Below, one piece after another: positions 1-7,480 of a stretch of DNA of 12,941 nt (positions are counted from its first letter, which is position 1; the number at the start of each line of letters is the position of its first letter). The position numbers and the translations under genes were made by a program. The stretch lies in assembly GCA_964413905.1 (NCBI GenBank), contig CAYPUG010000076.1, positions 1 through 12,941 of the forward strand, given 5' to 3'. Below the pieces are notes generated by a model. That model was given only the letters and a program-made list of their open reading frames with translations. It was not told the origin of the DNA and did not search any database. The DNA comes from CAYPUG01 sp964413905. Its GTDB lineage: Bacteria > Chloroflexota > Anaerolineae > JAADDB01.

Positions 1-376
1 AGGGGATGCCTCGGGCCGCAAACGCGGCTTTGACCCGTTCCAGGGCCACGGCTTCGATCTCCTCACGAGTGCCCACCGCACTGTACTCCATGATGACGCC
101 TCGACCGTCCGGGCTCAGACCCAACGCGACCGCAGCAGCAATGGTCTGTCCGGGGACATCGCTGTCTATACGCGCGTACACGGTGGGGACTAAACTCCCA
201 ACAGGAAACTCCCTGAGAGGAACCAATCGGGCGCCTTGGGGGACAATGGAACTCACTTTGATGAGATTGAGGTCTGCAATACCCGCATCGGCCAGCGCGT
301 TGTCAAACGCGACCAGTTCGTCCATGCCCTCCGCGTGGCCCGAAGTGAGGGATACGTATTTGGGCAAGGTGATCAT
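1..376 (-). CDS. pdaD: Pyruvoyl-dependent arginine decarboxylase (5' part, cut by window edge)
   Basis: This gene encodes an arginine decarboxylase of the pyruvoyl type (PvlArgDC), which makes agmatine and CO2 from arginine, a route into polyamines or acid resistance. Reading the minus strand from the ATG at 376-374 gives 125 codons without a stop before the window edge. The sequence contains NLIKVSSIVPQGA (about residues 37-49). The family self-cleaves between the two serines, here S42 and S43 (bases 253-248), turning the second into the pyruvoyl cofactor. VYARIDSDVPGQTIAAA and IMEY (E97) match the rest of the family core, and E97 aligns by eye with the catalytic glutamate. Known members are about 160-195 residues, so the C-terminal third is missing. 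A purine-rich AAAAGGGGGAA (395-385) sits 10 bases before the ATG and supports this start. The ATG slightly upstream (383-381) hits a stop after two codons. The gene diverges from rseP. Confidence 0.9.
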   Translation of the reverse strand, partial: MITLPKYVSLTSGHAEGMDELVAFDNALADAGIADLNLIKVSSIVPQGARLVPLREFPVGSLVPTVYARIDSDVPGQTIAAAVALGLSPDGRGVIMEYSAVGTREEIEAVALERVKAAFAARGIP

Positions 377-473
377 CGGCTCATTTCCCCCTTTTGCTCT
401 CATCGGATGGATGGGCAAAACACGTCGCACCGACCCAGTGTCAAGGTCCGGTAACAACGTAGGCCCGCTACAT

Positions 474-502
474 TTTCCCCAACTTACACCTTGAAGTAAA
501 AT
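474..502 (+). promoter_or_regulatory. Candidate promoter for rseP
   Basis: TAAAAT at 497-502 resembles a -10 box and lies 17 bases after TTTCCC at 474-479, a poor -35 match. The predicted transcript would start near 509, about 47 bases before the GTG start of the protease gene. The same TTTCyC-17-TAAAAT layout occurs before the nifU-like gene. Low confidence; it rests on spacing and the -10 box alone. Confidence 0.3.
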
Positions 503-555
503 TTTGAGGTTGAGGCGAACAGAGAACGCTATTTTGTAGATGAAAGGAGAAGAGA

Positions 556-1587
556 GTGTCGGTTTGGATATATGTCGTTATTCTAGCCACATTAATTATT
601 TTGCACGAATTGGGGCACTTTTGGGCGGCACGACGTAATGACATCGAGGTCGAGGAATTCGGCTTAGGGCTGCCACCCAAATTGATTTCTTTGGGACGGT
701 GGCAGGGGACGGAGTTTACGTTGAACCTGCTCCCCATTGGGGGGTTTGCGCGCATGAAGGGAGAAGACGCGGACGCGGGCCCCGGGAGTTTCTGGAGTGC
801 TCCTGCCCGAGCCCGGGCGATGGTGCTGCTGGCCGGCCCGATGATGAACATCCTCACGGCCATCTTAGCCCTGGTCATCGCTTACAGCGTAGTCATCCCA
901 GGTAACGGCATTTGGATCTTGGAGGTCGATCCTTCCTATCCGGCAGCAGCCGTGGGAGTACGCCCTGGAGATGTGATTGAGCAAATTGATAATCATCCGG
1001 TACGTACTCGAGAGGAATTGATCCGGTTTATCCGCCAGCACCAAGACTCCCCCACCACATTGGTGCTTCGCCGCGGGCGGGATCGTCTGACCGTACAGGT
1101 GCGCCCCCGAGTGGATCCGGACGGCGTACCTCGCATTGGAGTCCTGTTGGCCGCCCGATTACCCCTGTGGAAATCTCCTTGGTATGCGCTTAAGGAATTA
1201 GGATACTTTGCCTGGGGGGTGCTCCATTTGCCTGCAGCCCTCATACGGGGGCATATCAGCGCATCGGAGGCGCGTCCTCTAGGACCGGTGGGCATTGGTC
1301 GCGTCTTTGTGGATGTGGTGCGCCAACAGCCGACTCCGTTAGTACGATTATTTACCATTTTGCGGTTAACGGCTATCATCAGTTTTGCGTTAGGACTCAC
1401 GAACTTATTGCCTATTCCTGCCCTAGACGGAGGCCGCCTGTTGTTTGTTCTGCTGGAAATTCTGCGCAAAGGCAAACGGGTAAGCCCGGAACGGGAGAGC
1501 CTCGTTCACTTGATCGGCATGGCCCTGTTGCTGATGCTCATGGTTATTATCACGTATTATGACCTACGTTATCCTCCACACGTCTAA
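556..1587 (+). CDS. rseP: RIP metalloprotease, RseP / site-2 protease family (M50)
   Basis: This is an integral-membrane zinc protease that cuts transmembrane substrates, typically anti-sigma factors or remnant signal peptides, inside the membrane. At 343 residues it has the standard single-PDZ layout. Helix 1 carries the zinc motif HELGH (H17, E18, H21). PIGGF follows, then ARAMVLLAGPMMNI at the start of a second hydrophobic helix. A PDZ domain spans roughly residues 113-195 (VRPGDVIEQI at about 135-144). Near the C-terminus, LLPIPALDGGRLL holds the third zinc ligand D291, and a last hydrophobic helix comes before the end. Translation starts at GTG 556, with AAAGGAGA at 543-550 just upstream; no in-frame ATG competes nearby. 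The usual dxr, cdsA or uppS neighbours are absent; it is followed by a cupin gene 10 bases on. Hand-counted 60-base stretches at 841, 961 and 1321 are about 47-52% G+C, lower than most of the window. Confidence 0.95.
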   Translation: MSVWIYVVILATLIILHELGHFWAARRNDIEVEEFGLGLPPKLISLGRWQGTEFTLNLLPIGGFARMKGEDADAGPGSFWSAPARARAMVLLAGPMMNILTAILALVIAYSVVIPGNGIWILEVDPSYPAAAVGVRPGDVIEQIDNHPVRTREELIRFIRQHQDSPTTLVLRRGRDRLTVQVRPRVDPDGVPRIGVLLAARLPLWKSPWYALKELGYFAWGVLHLPAALIRGHISASEARPLGPVGIGRVFVDVVRQQPTPLVRLFTILRLTAIISFALGLTNLLPIPALDGGRLLFVLLEILRKGKRVSPERESLVHLIGMALLLMLMVIITYYDLRYPPHV

Positions 1588-1597
1588 AGGAGGAACG

Positions 1598-1936
1598 ATG
1601 ACCATGTATGTCACTCATCATGCGGATGTGGATCCGGTGAACATGTTGCCGGGCGTGGAACGCCGCACACTGGCCGTGACCGACCGGATAATGTTGTGCG
1701 AATTCCATATTAAAGGGGGAAGTGAGGTTCCGATCCATGCCCATCCCCACGACCAGGCCGGGTATGTGGTCTCCGGCGAAGCCATAATGATTATCGACGG
1801 CAGGGAATATGTGTGCGGCCCAGGCGACGCGTACGCGATTCCCGGAGGCGTGGAACACGGGGCCCGCTTCCGGGTGGACACGGTCATTGTGGATGTATTC
1901 TCCCCACCGCGGGAGGATTACTTAGATAATAAATAA
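1598..1936 (+). CDS. Small single-domain cupin protein
   Basis: The product is a 112-residue single-cupin beta-barrel protein, probably metal-binding; its substrate cannot be told from sequence. Cupin motif 1 is seen as GGSEVPIHAHPHDQAGYVVSG with H47 and H49. Q53 stands where many cupins have glutamate, a change common in small cupins. Motif 2 is GPGDAYAIPGGVEHG with H87. All three histidine ligands are therefore present. The start is ambiguous between ATG 1598 and ATG 1604: the Shine-Dalgarno AAGGAGG (1587-1593) overlaps the last base of the rseP stop and is 4 or 10 bases from them. An in-frame ATG at 1559 lies inside rseP with no ribosome site and is rejected. The tight spacing suggests co-transcription with rseP, which does not establish a shared function. 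Confidence 0.85.
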   Translation: MTMYVTHHADVDPVNMLPGVERRTLAVTDRIMLCEFHIKGGSEVPIHAHPHDQAGYVVSGEAIMIIDGREYVCGPGDAYAIPGGVEHGARFRVDTVIVDVFSPPREDYLDNK

Positions 1937-1941
1937 AAGAA

Positions 1942-1982
1942 AACGTGCGGTGTTCTCCATCGGGAGCCGAACACCGCACGTT
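1942..1982. terminator. Perfect 14-bp hairpin behind the cupin gene
   Basis: Arms 1942-1955 (AACGTGCGGTGTTC) and 1969-1982 pair perfectly around a 13-base loop. On the plus strand no T-run follows (AGAGTATG comes next), so it is not a textbook intrinsic terminator for rseP-cupin. On the minus strand the stem is followed by TTCTTTTATTTATT, which is the usual terminator arrangement. It may work in both directions or mainly block antisense transcription. Confidence 0.6.
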
Positions 1983-2057
1983 AGAGTATGTACAGCACGA
2001 TATGCATGTCAATCAGACGATTCGCCATCCATTTTTAATTCGTCGAGAGGAGTTATT

Positions 2058-4781
2058 ATGGCCGACAAATACATTCCCCAAGAGATCGAACCCAAGTGGC
2101 AAAAACGCTGGGAGGAAGACAAACTCTACAAGGCGGAAAAGGATCCCTCAAGGGAGAAATGGTATTACCTGACCATGTTCCCTTATCCCAGCGGGGATCT
2201 GCACATGGGCCACTGGTACGCGATGACCCCGTCGGACGCGCACGCGCGATATTTCCGCATGCGCGGGTACAATGTCATGTTCCCCATGGGCTTTGACGCG
2301 TTCGGCCTTCCCGCGGAGAACGCGGCCATCAAGCGGGGCATCCACCCCAAGACATGGACGTATCGAAACATCGAGCGCATGCGCAAGCAGCTCCGCTCCA
2401 TGGGCGCGATGTTTGACTGGGATCGGGAAGTGGTCACCTGCGACCCGGAGTACTACAAGTGGAACCAATGGTTTTTCCTCAAATTCCTGGAAAAAGGCCT
2501 GGCATACCGCAAGAAGGCCCCGGTGGATTGGTGTCCCACGTGCAAGACCACACTGGCCCGAGAGCAGGTCATCGGTGAGGAGCGGGTGTGCGAGCGCTGT
2601 GGTACACCGGTCATTAAGCGCGATCTGGAGCAATGGTTCTTCAAGATCACCGCGTACGCGGAGGAACTGCTAGACTTCTCGAAACTGGATTGGCCGGAAC
2701 CGGTCATCGCTCGGCAGCGCAATTGGATCGGGCGCAGCGAAGGCGCGGAGGTGTATTTCACCACCGAGCAGGGTGATCCCATGCCCATCTTCACCACCCG
2801 ACCCGACACCCTCTGGGGAGTGACGTTCATGGTCCTCGCGCCCGAGCACCCTCTGGTAGAGAAGGTGACCACGCCGGATCGGAAAGCAGAGGTGGAAGCG
2901 TATGTGACCGCGGCCCGACGCATGTCTGACATCGAACGCGAATCCACAGAACGGGAGAAGACGGGAGTTTTCACCGGCGGCTACGCCATAAACCCGGTGA
3001 ACGGCGAACGGGTGCCCATCTGGGTTGCGGATTACGTGCTGATGACTTACGGCACGGGCGCGATCATGGCTGTGCCCGCGCATGACCAGCGAGACTTTGA
3101 GTTCGCCAAGAAGTACGGTCTGCCCATCAGGGTGGTCATCGCCCCCCCTGAATGGGAAGGGGAAGATCTAGAGGAAGCATACACCGGGCCGGGCATTATG
3201 GTGAACTCCGGGCCCTTCGACGGGACTCCCGCGCCGGACCCGGCCATCCGTAAGGTGACGGAATGGCTGGAGGAACAGGGCATCGGCAAGTTCGCGGTGA
3301 ACTACCGTCTGCGAGACTGGCTTATCTCCCGACAACGATATTGGGGCACGCCCATCCCTGTGGTGTATTGCGAGAAGTGCGGCATCGTTCCTGTACCTGA
3401 GGAGGATCTCCCGGTGATCCTCCCGGAAGATGTGGAGTTCAAACCCACCGGCGTCAGTCCCCTCACTTATCACGAGGAATTCCTGCACACCACCTGTCCC
3501 AAATGTGGTGGCCCCGCGCTGCGGGAGACAGACACGATGGACACGTTCGTGGACTCCTCCTGGTACCAATACCGATACCTCAGTCCGCATTACGATGAAG
3601 GTCCGTGGGATCCCGCAGAGGCGGAATACTGGTTGCCCGTGGATCAGTACACAGGGGGCATCGAACACGCGACCATGCACCTGCTCTACACCCGATTTTT
3701 TACCAAAGCCCTGCGCGATCTGGGGCTGGTGGACCTGGATGAGCCCATGATCCGCCTGTACAACCAGGGGGTCATCTTGGGTGAGCCCCGGGATGGGGAT
3801 TTTGTGATCGTGGAGGGCGAATGGGAATCCGAGGAGGCCAACGCGTTCCACGCGGTGCGCATTCGGGCCATTCGAGACAAGGAAAAACCTGAGCCCGCGG
3901 TGGGACCCGATTTTATTCAAGGGGAAGTGTACGCGCGGGATGAGGTCAGTGTGCGGGTGAACGTGGGCGGCGGCCGTTTCATCATTGTCCACGTGGATGA
4001 AGGCACAGTTATCGATATCCCCGGTGTGCCCGAGGCCACGGTGATGAACTTGATCTACCACCTGGACGCAGAAAAAATGTCCAAGTCCAAGGGTAATGTG
4101 GTCGCGCCGGACGAGTTAGTCGCCAAATACGGTACAGACACGGTGCGCGCGTATCTGATGTTCGCGTTCCGCTGGGAGCAAGGGGGCCCTTGGAACTCTA
4201 AGGGCATTGAGGGAACCCACCGCTGGTTGCACCGGGTGTGGAATCTCATCCTGGAGGACCCGCAGGTCAAACGAGAAGCCACGGAACAAGAAATTAAAAG
4301 CCTGCGCCGTAAAACCCACCAGACAATTAAGCGAGTCACCCAGGACATGGAGGAGTTCGCGTTCAATACGGCCATCGCCGCGCTGATGGAGTTGACGAAT
4401 TTGATGATAAAACTCAAGGAGACGAGCGCGGTGCACACGGACGCGTGGACCGAGGCCCGGGATACCCTCATCTTACTCATGGCCCCCTTTACACCCCACA
4501 TCGCGGAGGAATTGTGGGTGCGTACAGGACACGAGTACAGCGTACATCAGCAATCCTGGCCCACGTGGGATGAGGAACTGACCAAGGAAGAGACCATTGT
4601 TCTGGTGGTGCAGGTCAACGGTAAGGTGCGGGATAAGATCCAAGCCCCCGCGGGATTGGATCAGGAAGAAGCCCTGAAACTCGCACTCGCCAGCAAGAAA
4701 ATTCAAAAATACGTCAACGGGAAGGAGATCCGCCGGGTCATCTTCGCCCAGGGTCGGATTTTGAACATTGTGGTGAAATAA
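2058..4781 (+). CDS. leuS: Leucyl-tRNA synthetase
   Basis: LeuRS charges tRNA-Leu with leucine in the cytoplasm. The 907-residue class I enzyme is complete. The HIGH motif is HMGH (residues 49-52) and KMSKS is at 673-677. A zinc ribbon is formed by C159/C162/C178/C181 and a second cysteine set by C438/C441/C480/C483. The CP1 editing domain shows TTRPDTLWG (246-254), GTGAIMAVP and HDQRD (342-346), so proofreading is probably intact. About 95 residues (577-671) between NQGVILGE and the KMSKS loop make an enlarged leucine-specific insertion. The anticodon-binding and C-terminal regions follow, including VVVQVNGKVRDKI. The start is ATG 2058, with GAGAGGAG at 2045-2052, five bases upstream. The frame is open back to about 1950, but those codons overlap the hairpin and give a non-family extension, so the longer start is rejected. 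No T-box leader is seen in the roughly 75 bases after the hairpin. A strong hairpin closes the gene. Confidence 0.98.
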   Translation: MADKYIPQEIEPKWQKRWEEDKLYKAEKDPSREKWYYLTMFPYPSGDLHMGHWYAMTPSDAHARYFRMRGYNVMFPMGFDAFGLPAENAAIKRGIHPKTWTYRNIERMRKQLRSMGAMFDWDREVVTCDPEYYKWNQWFFLKFLEKGLAYRKKAPVDWCPTCKTTLAREQVIGEERVCERCGTPVIKRDLEQWFFKITAYAEELLDFSKLDWPEPVIARQRNWIGRSEGAEVYFTTEQGDPMPIFTTRPDTLWGVTFMVLAPEHPLVEKVTTPDRKAEVEAYVTAARRMSDIERESTEREKTGVFTGGYAINPVNGERVPIWVADYVLMTYGTGAIMAVPAHDQRDFEFAKKYGLPIRVVIAPPEWEGEDLEEAYTGPGIMVNSGPFDGTPAPDPAIRKVTEWLEEQGIGKFAVNYRLRDWLISRQRYWGTPIPVVYCEKCGIVPVPEEDLPVILPEDVEFKPTGVSPLTYHEEFLHTTCPKCGGPALRETDTMDTFVDSSWYQYRYLSPHYDEGPWDPAEAEYWLPVDQYTGGIEHATMHLLYTRFFTKALRDLGLVDLDEPMIRLYNQGVILGEPRDGDFVIVEGEWESEEANAFHAVRIRAIRDKEKPEPAVGPDFIQGEVYARDEVSVRVNVGGGRFIIVHVDEGTVIDIPGVPEATVMNLIYHLDAEKMSKSKGNVVAPDELVAKYGTDTVRAYLMFAFRWEQGGPWNSKGIEGTHRWLHRVWNLILEDPQVKREATEQEIKSLRRKTHQTIKRVTQDMEEFAFNTAIAALMELTNLMIKLKETSAVHTDAWTEARDTLILLMAPFTPHIAEELWVRTGHEYSVHQQSWPTWDEELTKEETIVLVVQVNGKVRDKIQAPAGLDQEEALKLALASKKIQKYVNGKEIRRVIFAQGRILNIVVK

Positions 4782-4809
4782 CGAGGGGTATCATCTCGCC
4801 CCCAAAAGC

Positions 4810-4861
4810 AGAACATCATCACGTTTTCAGCGTCAAAAGCGCGAAAACGTGATGATGTTCT
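4810..4861 (+). terminator. Terminator hairpin of leuS (19-bp perfect stem)
   Basis: Arms 4810-4828 and 4843-4861 are perfect reverse complements of 19 bases around a 14-base loop. The loop can itself add about three pairs (GCG with CGC) past a bulge. A short TTT followed by CCCCCTC comes after the stem, giving a weak U-tract. AAAA at 4804-4807 gives the minus strand a comparable short T-run. The position directly after leuS and before the next gene's own start region supports a terminator. Confidence 0.75.
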
Positions 4862-4907
4862 TTCCCCCTCATAACTCCAGGGGGGCTCGTGCGTCCTCCT
4901 CTATGAC

Positions 4908-4921
4908 AAGCACACGTGCTT
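4908..4921. repeat. Short inverted repeat upstream of the L,D-transpeptidase gene
   Basis: AAGCAC and GTGCTT flank a 2-base centre (AC), forming a 14-base operator-like site 46 bases before the start codon. I see no convincing -35/-10 pair around it, so a regulatory role is only a guess. Confidence 0.3.
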
Positions 4922-4966
4922 CCTAAGCATTCCATCTCTTTGATACTCCCTCCAGGAGGTGCTCAC

Positions 4967-5953
4967 ATGCGTAAGTGGTGGCTCAACGGTCTCTTAAGTC
5001 TTCTCTTTATTTTGATAATCGCTGTTCCCACGTTTGCAGATGGCACCATTTACGTGGTCCAACCCGGTGACACCTTGTGGGGGATCGCCCAACGGTTTGG
5101 GGTATCCCGCTACGCGCTGGCCCGGGCCAACGGCATTTCCCCCACCGGTTATGTGTATGTGGGCCAACGCCTGCGCATCCCCGGCCGTGGTGGAAACACC
5201 ACCCCGGCGACGCGGGTGTACATCGTGCGCTGGGGGGACACCCTCTCCGGTATTGCCCAGAAGTTTGGCGTTTCCCTGCAGGCTCTGGCCAGGGCCAACG
5301 GGCTCAGCGTGCGCAGTTACGTGTACGTGGGCCAGCGCCTGCGGATTCCCACCTCGCGCGGGTCCACACCTTCAACTCCCTCATCAGGGAATGGCTCCCA
5401 CGTGTATGTGGTTCAGCCAGGGGATACCTTGAGCGCGATTGCCATGCGATATGGGGTCACCGTTTCTGCTCTGGCCCGGCTGAACGGCATTCGTAATCCC
5501 TCCCTCATTTACGTGGGTCAGCGCCTGATTATCCCTACCGGTAGGGGCAGTCCGTCGGTGACGCCGCGGCGAGATCTGACATTCATCGTGGATGTATCCG
5601 CGCAGACGTGTTTCCTCTACGGAGGGAAGACGTTGTGGTACCGGTGGCGCTGCTCCACCGGGCGCCGCGGGTATCCAACGCGGTACGGGTATTTTCACGT
5701 TCAGACAAAATTACCTGTAGCGTATGGAGGGAAATGGAACATTTACATGCCCTATTGGCTGGGTATTTACTGGGCCGGAGGAACACAAAACGGGATTCAC
5801 GGGCTTCCGTGGAACGCGACCACGGGCGCGACCACGTGGGCCGGTTGGGTTGGACGCCCCATCACATACGGGTGTATCATGTTAGATAATTGGGCGGCCA
5901 AAACCCTTTACGACCTCGCGTACATCGGCATGCCCGTGATCATCCGTCCCTGA
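4967..5953 (+). CDS. Secreted L,D-transpeptidase (YkuD) with three LysM domains
   Basis: This is a predicted exported peptidoglycan enzyme of 328 residues. YkuD-family L,D-transpeptidases make 3-3 cross-links or attach proteins to the wall. A signal peptide covers about residues 1-24 (basic start, hydrophobic core, likely cut after TFA). Three LysM wall-binding repeats follow at about 28-72, 84-127 and 146-190, each with a GDTL turn and an ending like YVGQRLRIP. The YkuD domain runs from about 204 to the end. The catalytic His is H278 in IHGLP and the nucleophile is C303. The usual SHGC motif reads T300-Y301-G302-C303, so the second conserved histidine is tyrosine. The start is ATG 4967, supported by AGGAGG at 4954-4959. 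An upstream in-frame GTG at 4916 lies within an inverted repeat and is rejected. The gene ends 12 bases before the MttB-like gene, so the two are probably co-transcribed. Confidence 0.9.
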   Translation: MRKWWLNGLLSLLFILIIAVPTFADGTIYVVQPGDTLWGIAQRFGVSRYALARANGISPTGYVYVGQRLRIPGRGGNTTPATRVYIVRWGDTLSGIAQKFGVSLQALARANGLSVRSYVYVGQRLRIPTSRGSTPSTPSSGNGSHVYVVQPGDTLSAIAMRYGVTVSALARLNGIRNPSLIYVGQRLIIPTGRGSPSVTPRRDLTFIVDVSAQTCFLYGGKTLWYRWRCSTGRRGYPTRYGYFHVQTKLPVAYGGKWNIYMPYWLGIYWAGGTQNGIHGLPWNATTGATTWAGWVGRPITYGCIMLDNWAAKTLYDLAYIGMPVIIRP

Positions 5954-5965
5954 TGGGAGGCGTCT

Positions 5966-7480
5966 ATGCGACCCACGGCCCTCTTTCTCGACAATGACTT
6001 GGTCCAGACCATTGTGGACGAAGCCCTGCGGGTGCTGGAGACCCATGGCGTCACCGTGTATCACCAAGGCCTCTTGCAGCGTATGGCCGACGCAGGATTG
6101 CGCGTGGATTGGGACACGCAGCGCCTGTACATCCGTCCTGACCAGGTCCACTCGGCCCTGGAAGCCGCGCCCGACACCGTACACCTCTACACTCGCGAGG
6201 GAGCACATTACGCTGCGTTAACCGGTCATGCCGTACACTTCACCCCCGCATCCTCTGCCTTGTACATCCTGGACTACCGGACCGGAGCACGGCGTAAGCC
6301 CACCACCCAGGACCTCATAGCGTATGCACGCGTGGTCAGTGGATTGCGCCACATCGCGTACCCCTCCACCGCGTTCAGCACCGATGATGTGCCCCAGCAC
6401 ATCGCGGACGCGTGGCGGTTGTATGTACTCTTGGCCCATACCCCGCGGCCGGTGGTTTCTGGCGCGTTCACGCCGGAGGGTGTGCCCCGCATGGGCGAAC
6501 TTATGGCTTTATTTCGGGATGGCAAGGACGACCTGCGCAGCCGGCCGATGAGCATCTTCACCGTGTGTCCTACCAGCCCCCTGCGCTGGAACGAGGATTC
6601 CGGCCAGAACCTCATAGACTGTGTGGATTGGGGCATTCCCGTGGAATTCGTGCCCGTGCCCTTGTTGGGGCTCATCAGCCCGGTGACGGTGGCAGGCACA
6701 GTCGCGTTGCACACCGCGGAGGTGATCAGCGGGGTCGTCATGGCCCAGGTGTTGCGGCCCGGGCATCCGGTGTTGTTCGGGGGCGCGCCGGCCGCGTTTC
6801 ACATGAAGTTGAGCACCAGCCCCATGACCGCGGTGGAGGCCCTGCGCGTGTTCGCGGCGTATGTGCAGGTGGGCAAGGCGTTAAATCTGCCCACCCAGGC
6901 ATATTTGGGCCAGAGTGACGCGAAGGAGTTGGGCATGCAGGCAGGGGCAGAGACCTTTGGCGGCATGGTGCTGGCCGCACTGTTGGGGGTCAACAGTGTG
7001 GCTGGACCCGGCATGCTGGATTTCGTCAACCTCTTCAGCCTGCAAAAACTGGTGTTCGACGACGAATTGGCCGGACACGCGCTCTTCCTGGTACGGGACA
7101 TCGCGGTGCAGGAGGACATCCCCCTGGATGACTTCATCGCCGCGGTGGAGGCTGAAGGCCACGTGCTCACGTGGGATCACACCCTGACCCACTGGCCTCG
7201 GGACTTGTACCTTCCCGGCCCCGCGCTGGACCGCACGAATTGGGATCAGTGGGAGAAGATGCCCGAGGCGATGCGGTACGAGGCCACGCGATTACGTCAC
7301 CTGGTGGAAGAAGCCGTTGCCGGATATCAGGGGCCGCCCGTGGACGAGGCCCGCCACGCGGAGATGCGGCGCATTCTACAGGCCGCCGTAGGCGAGGACA
7401 TCTCCCTGCCCGAAGTGCGCATTGAAGTCACCGCGCGGGAAAGTCGTCGAGAACGCCGTCGCCGTCGTCGCCACCGGTAA
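5966..7480 (+). CDS. MttB superfamily methyltransferase, non-pyrrolysine type
   Basis: This 504-residue protein belongs to the trimethylamine methyltransferase (MttB) superfamily. Studied members move a methyl group from a quaternary or tertiary amine (for example glycine betaine) to a corrinoid protein. The core matches by eye: LFGGAPAAFHM (F271-P275 region), PTQAYLGQSDAKE (S317-K320), then AALLGVNSVAGPGMLDF (M350-F353) and KLVFDDELAGHAL. The reading frame is uninterrupted by TAG, so there is no pyrrolysine and the substrate should differ from trimethylamine. No MttC-like corrinoid protein or reactivase is encoded nearby; the partner must lie elsewhere or be absent. The last 14 residues (491-504) are almost all Arg, with a few Glu, Ser and His, a tail I do not associate with the family. 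The start at ATG 5966 is backed by GGGAGG at 5955-5960. Expression is probably coupled to the upstream transpeptidase gene. The family call is firm; the substrate is unknown. Confidence 0.88.
   Translation: MRPTALFLDNDLVQTIVDEALRVLETHGVTVYHQGLLQRMADAGLRVDWDTQRLYIRPDQVHSALEAAPDTVHLYTREGAHYAALTGHAVHFTPASSALYILDYRTGARRKPTTQDLIAYARVVSGLRHIAYPSTAFSTDDVPQHIADAWRLYVLLAHTPRPVVSGAFTPEGVPRMGELMALFRDGKDDLRSRPMSIFTVCPTSPLRWNEDSGQNLIDCVDWGIPVEFVPVPLLGLISPVTVAGTVALHTAEVISGVVMAQVLRPGHPVLFGGAPAAFHMKLSTSPMTAVEALRVFAAYVQVGKALNLPTQAYLGQSDAKELGMQAGAETFGGMVLAALLGVNSVAGPGMLDFVNLFSLQKLVFDDELAGHALFLVRDIAVQEDIPLDDFIAAVEAEGHVLTWDHTLTHWPRDLYLPGPALDRTNWDQWEKMPEAMRYEATRLRHLVEEAVAGYQGPPVDEARHAEMRRILQAAVGEDISLPEVRIEVTARESRRERRRRRRHR

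Noticed and set aside
439..444. TTGACA on the minus strand as -35 box for the arginine decarboxylase gene
   Set aside because: The sequence 17 bases downstream is GTTTTG, not a credible -10 box, so no promoter is called.
6..494. Plus-strand open frame of 162 codons over the left end
   Set aside because: It lies antisense to the recognisable pyruvoyl arginine decarboxylase and has a Ser/Arg/Pro-rich, non-family composition.
1983..2057. T-box riboswitch in front of leuS
   Set aside because: Only about 75 bases separate the hairpin from the start, with no stem I, no T-box-like conserved sequence and no antiterminator pair visible.
3168..4061. Minus-strand open frame of 297 codons inside leuS
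   Set aside because: It is a codon-bias shadow of a fully recognisable LeuRS; the His/Gly/Val-rich translation matches no family and has no ribosome site.
5966..7480. Pyrrolysine-containing trimethylamine methyltransferase MttB
   Set aside because: No in-frame TAG occurs; the frame reads through without interruption, so it is the non-pyrrolysine type.
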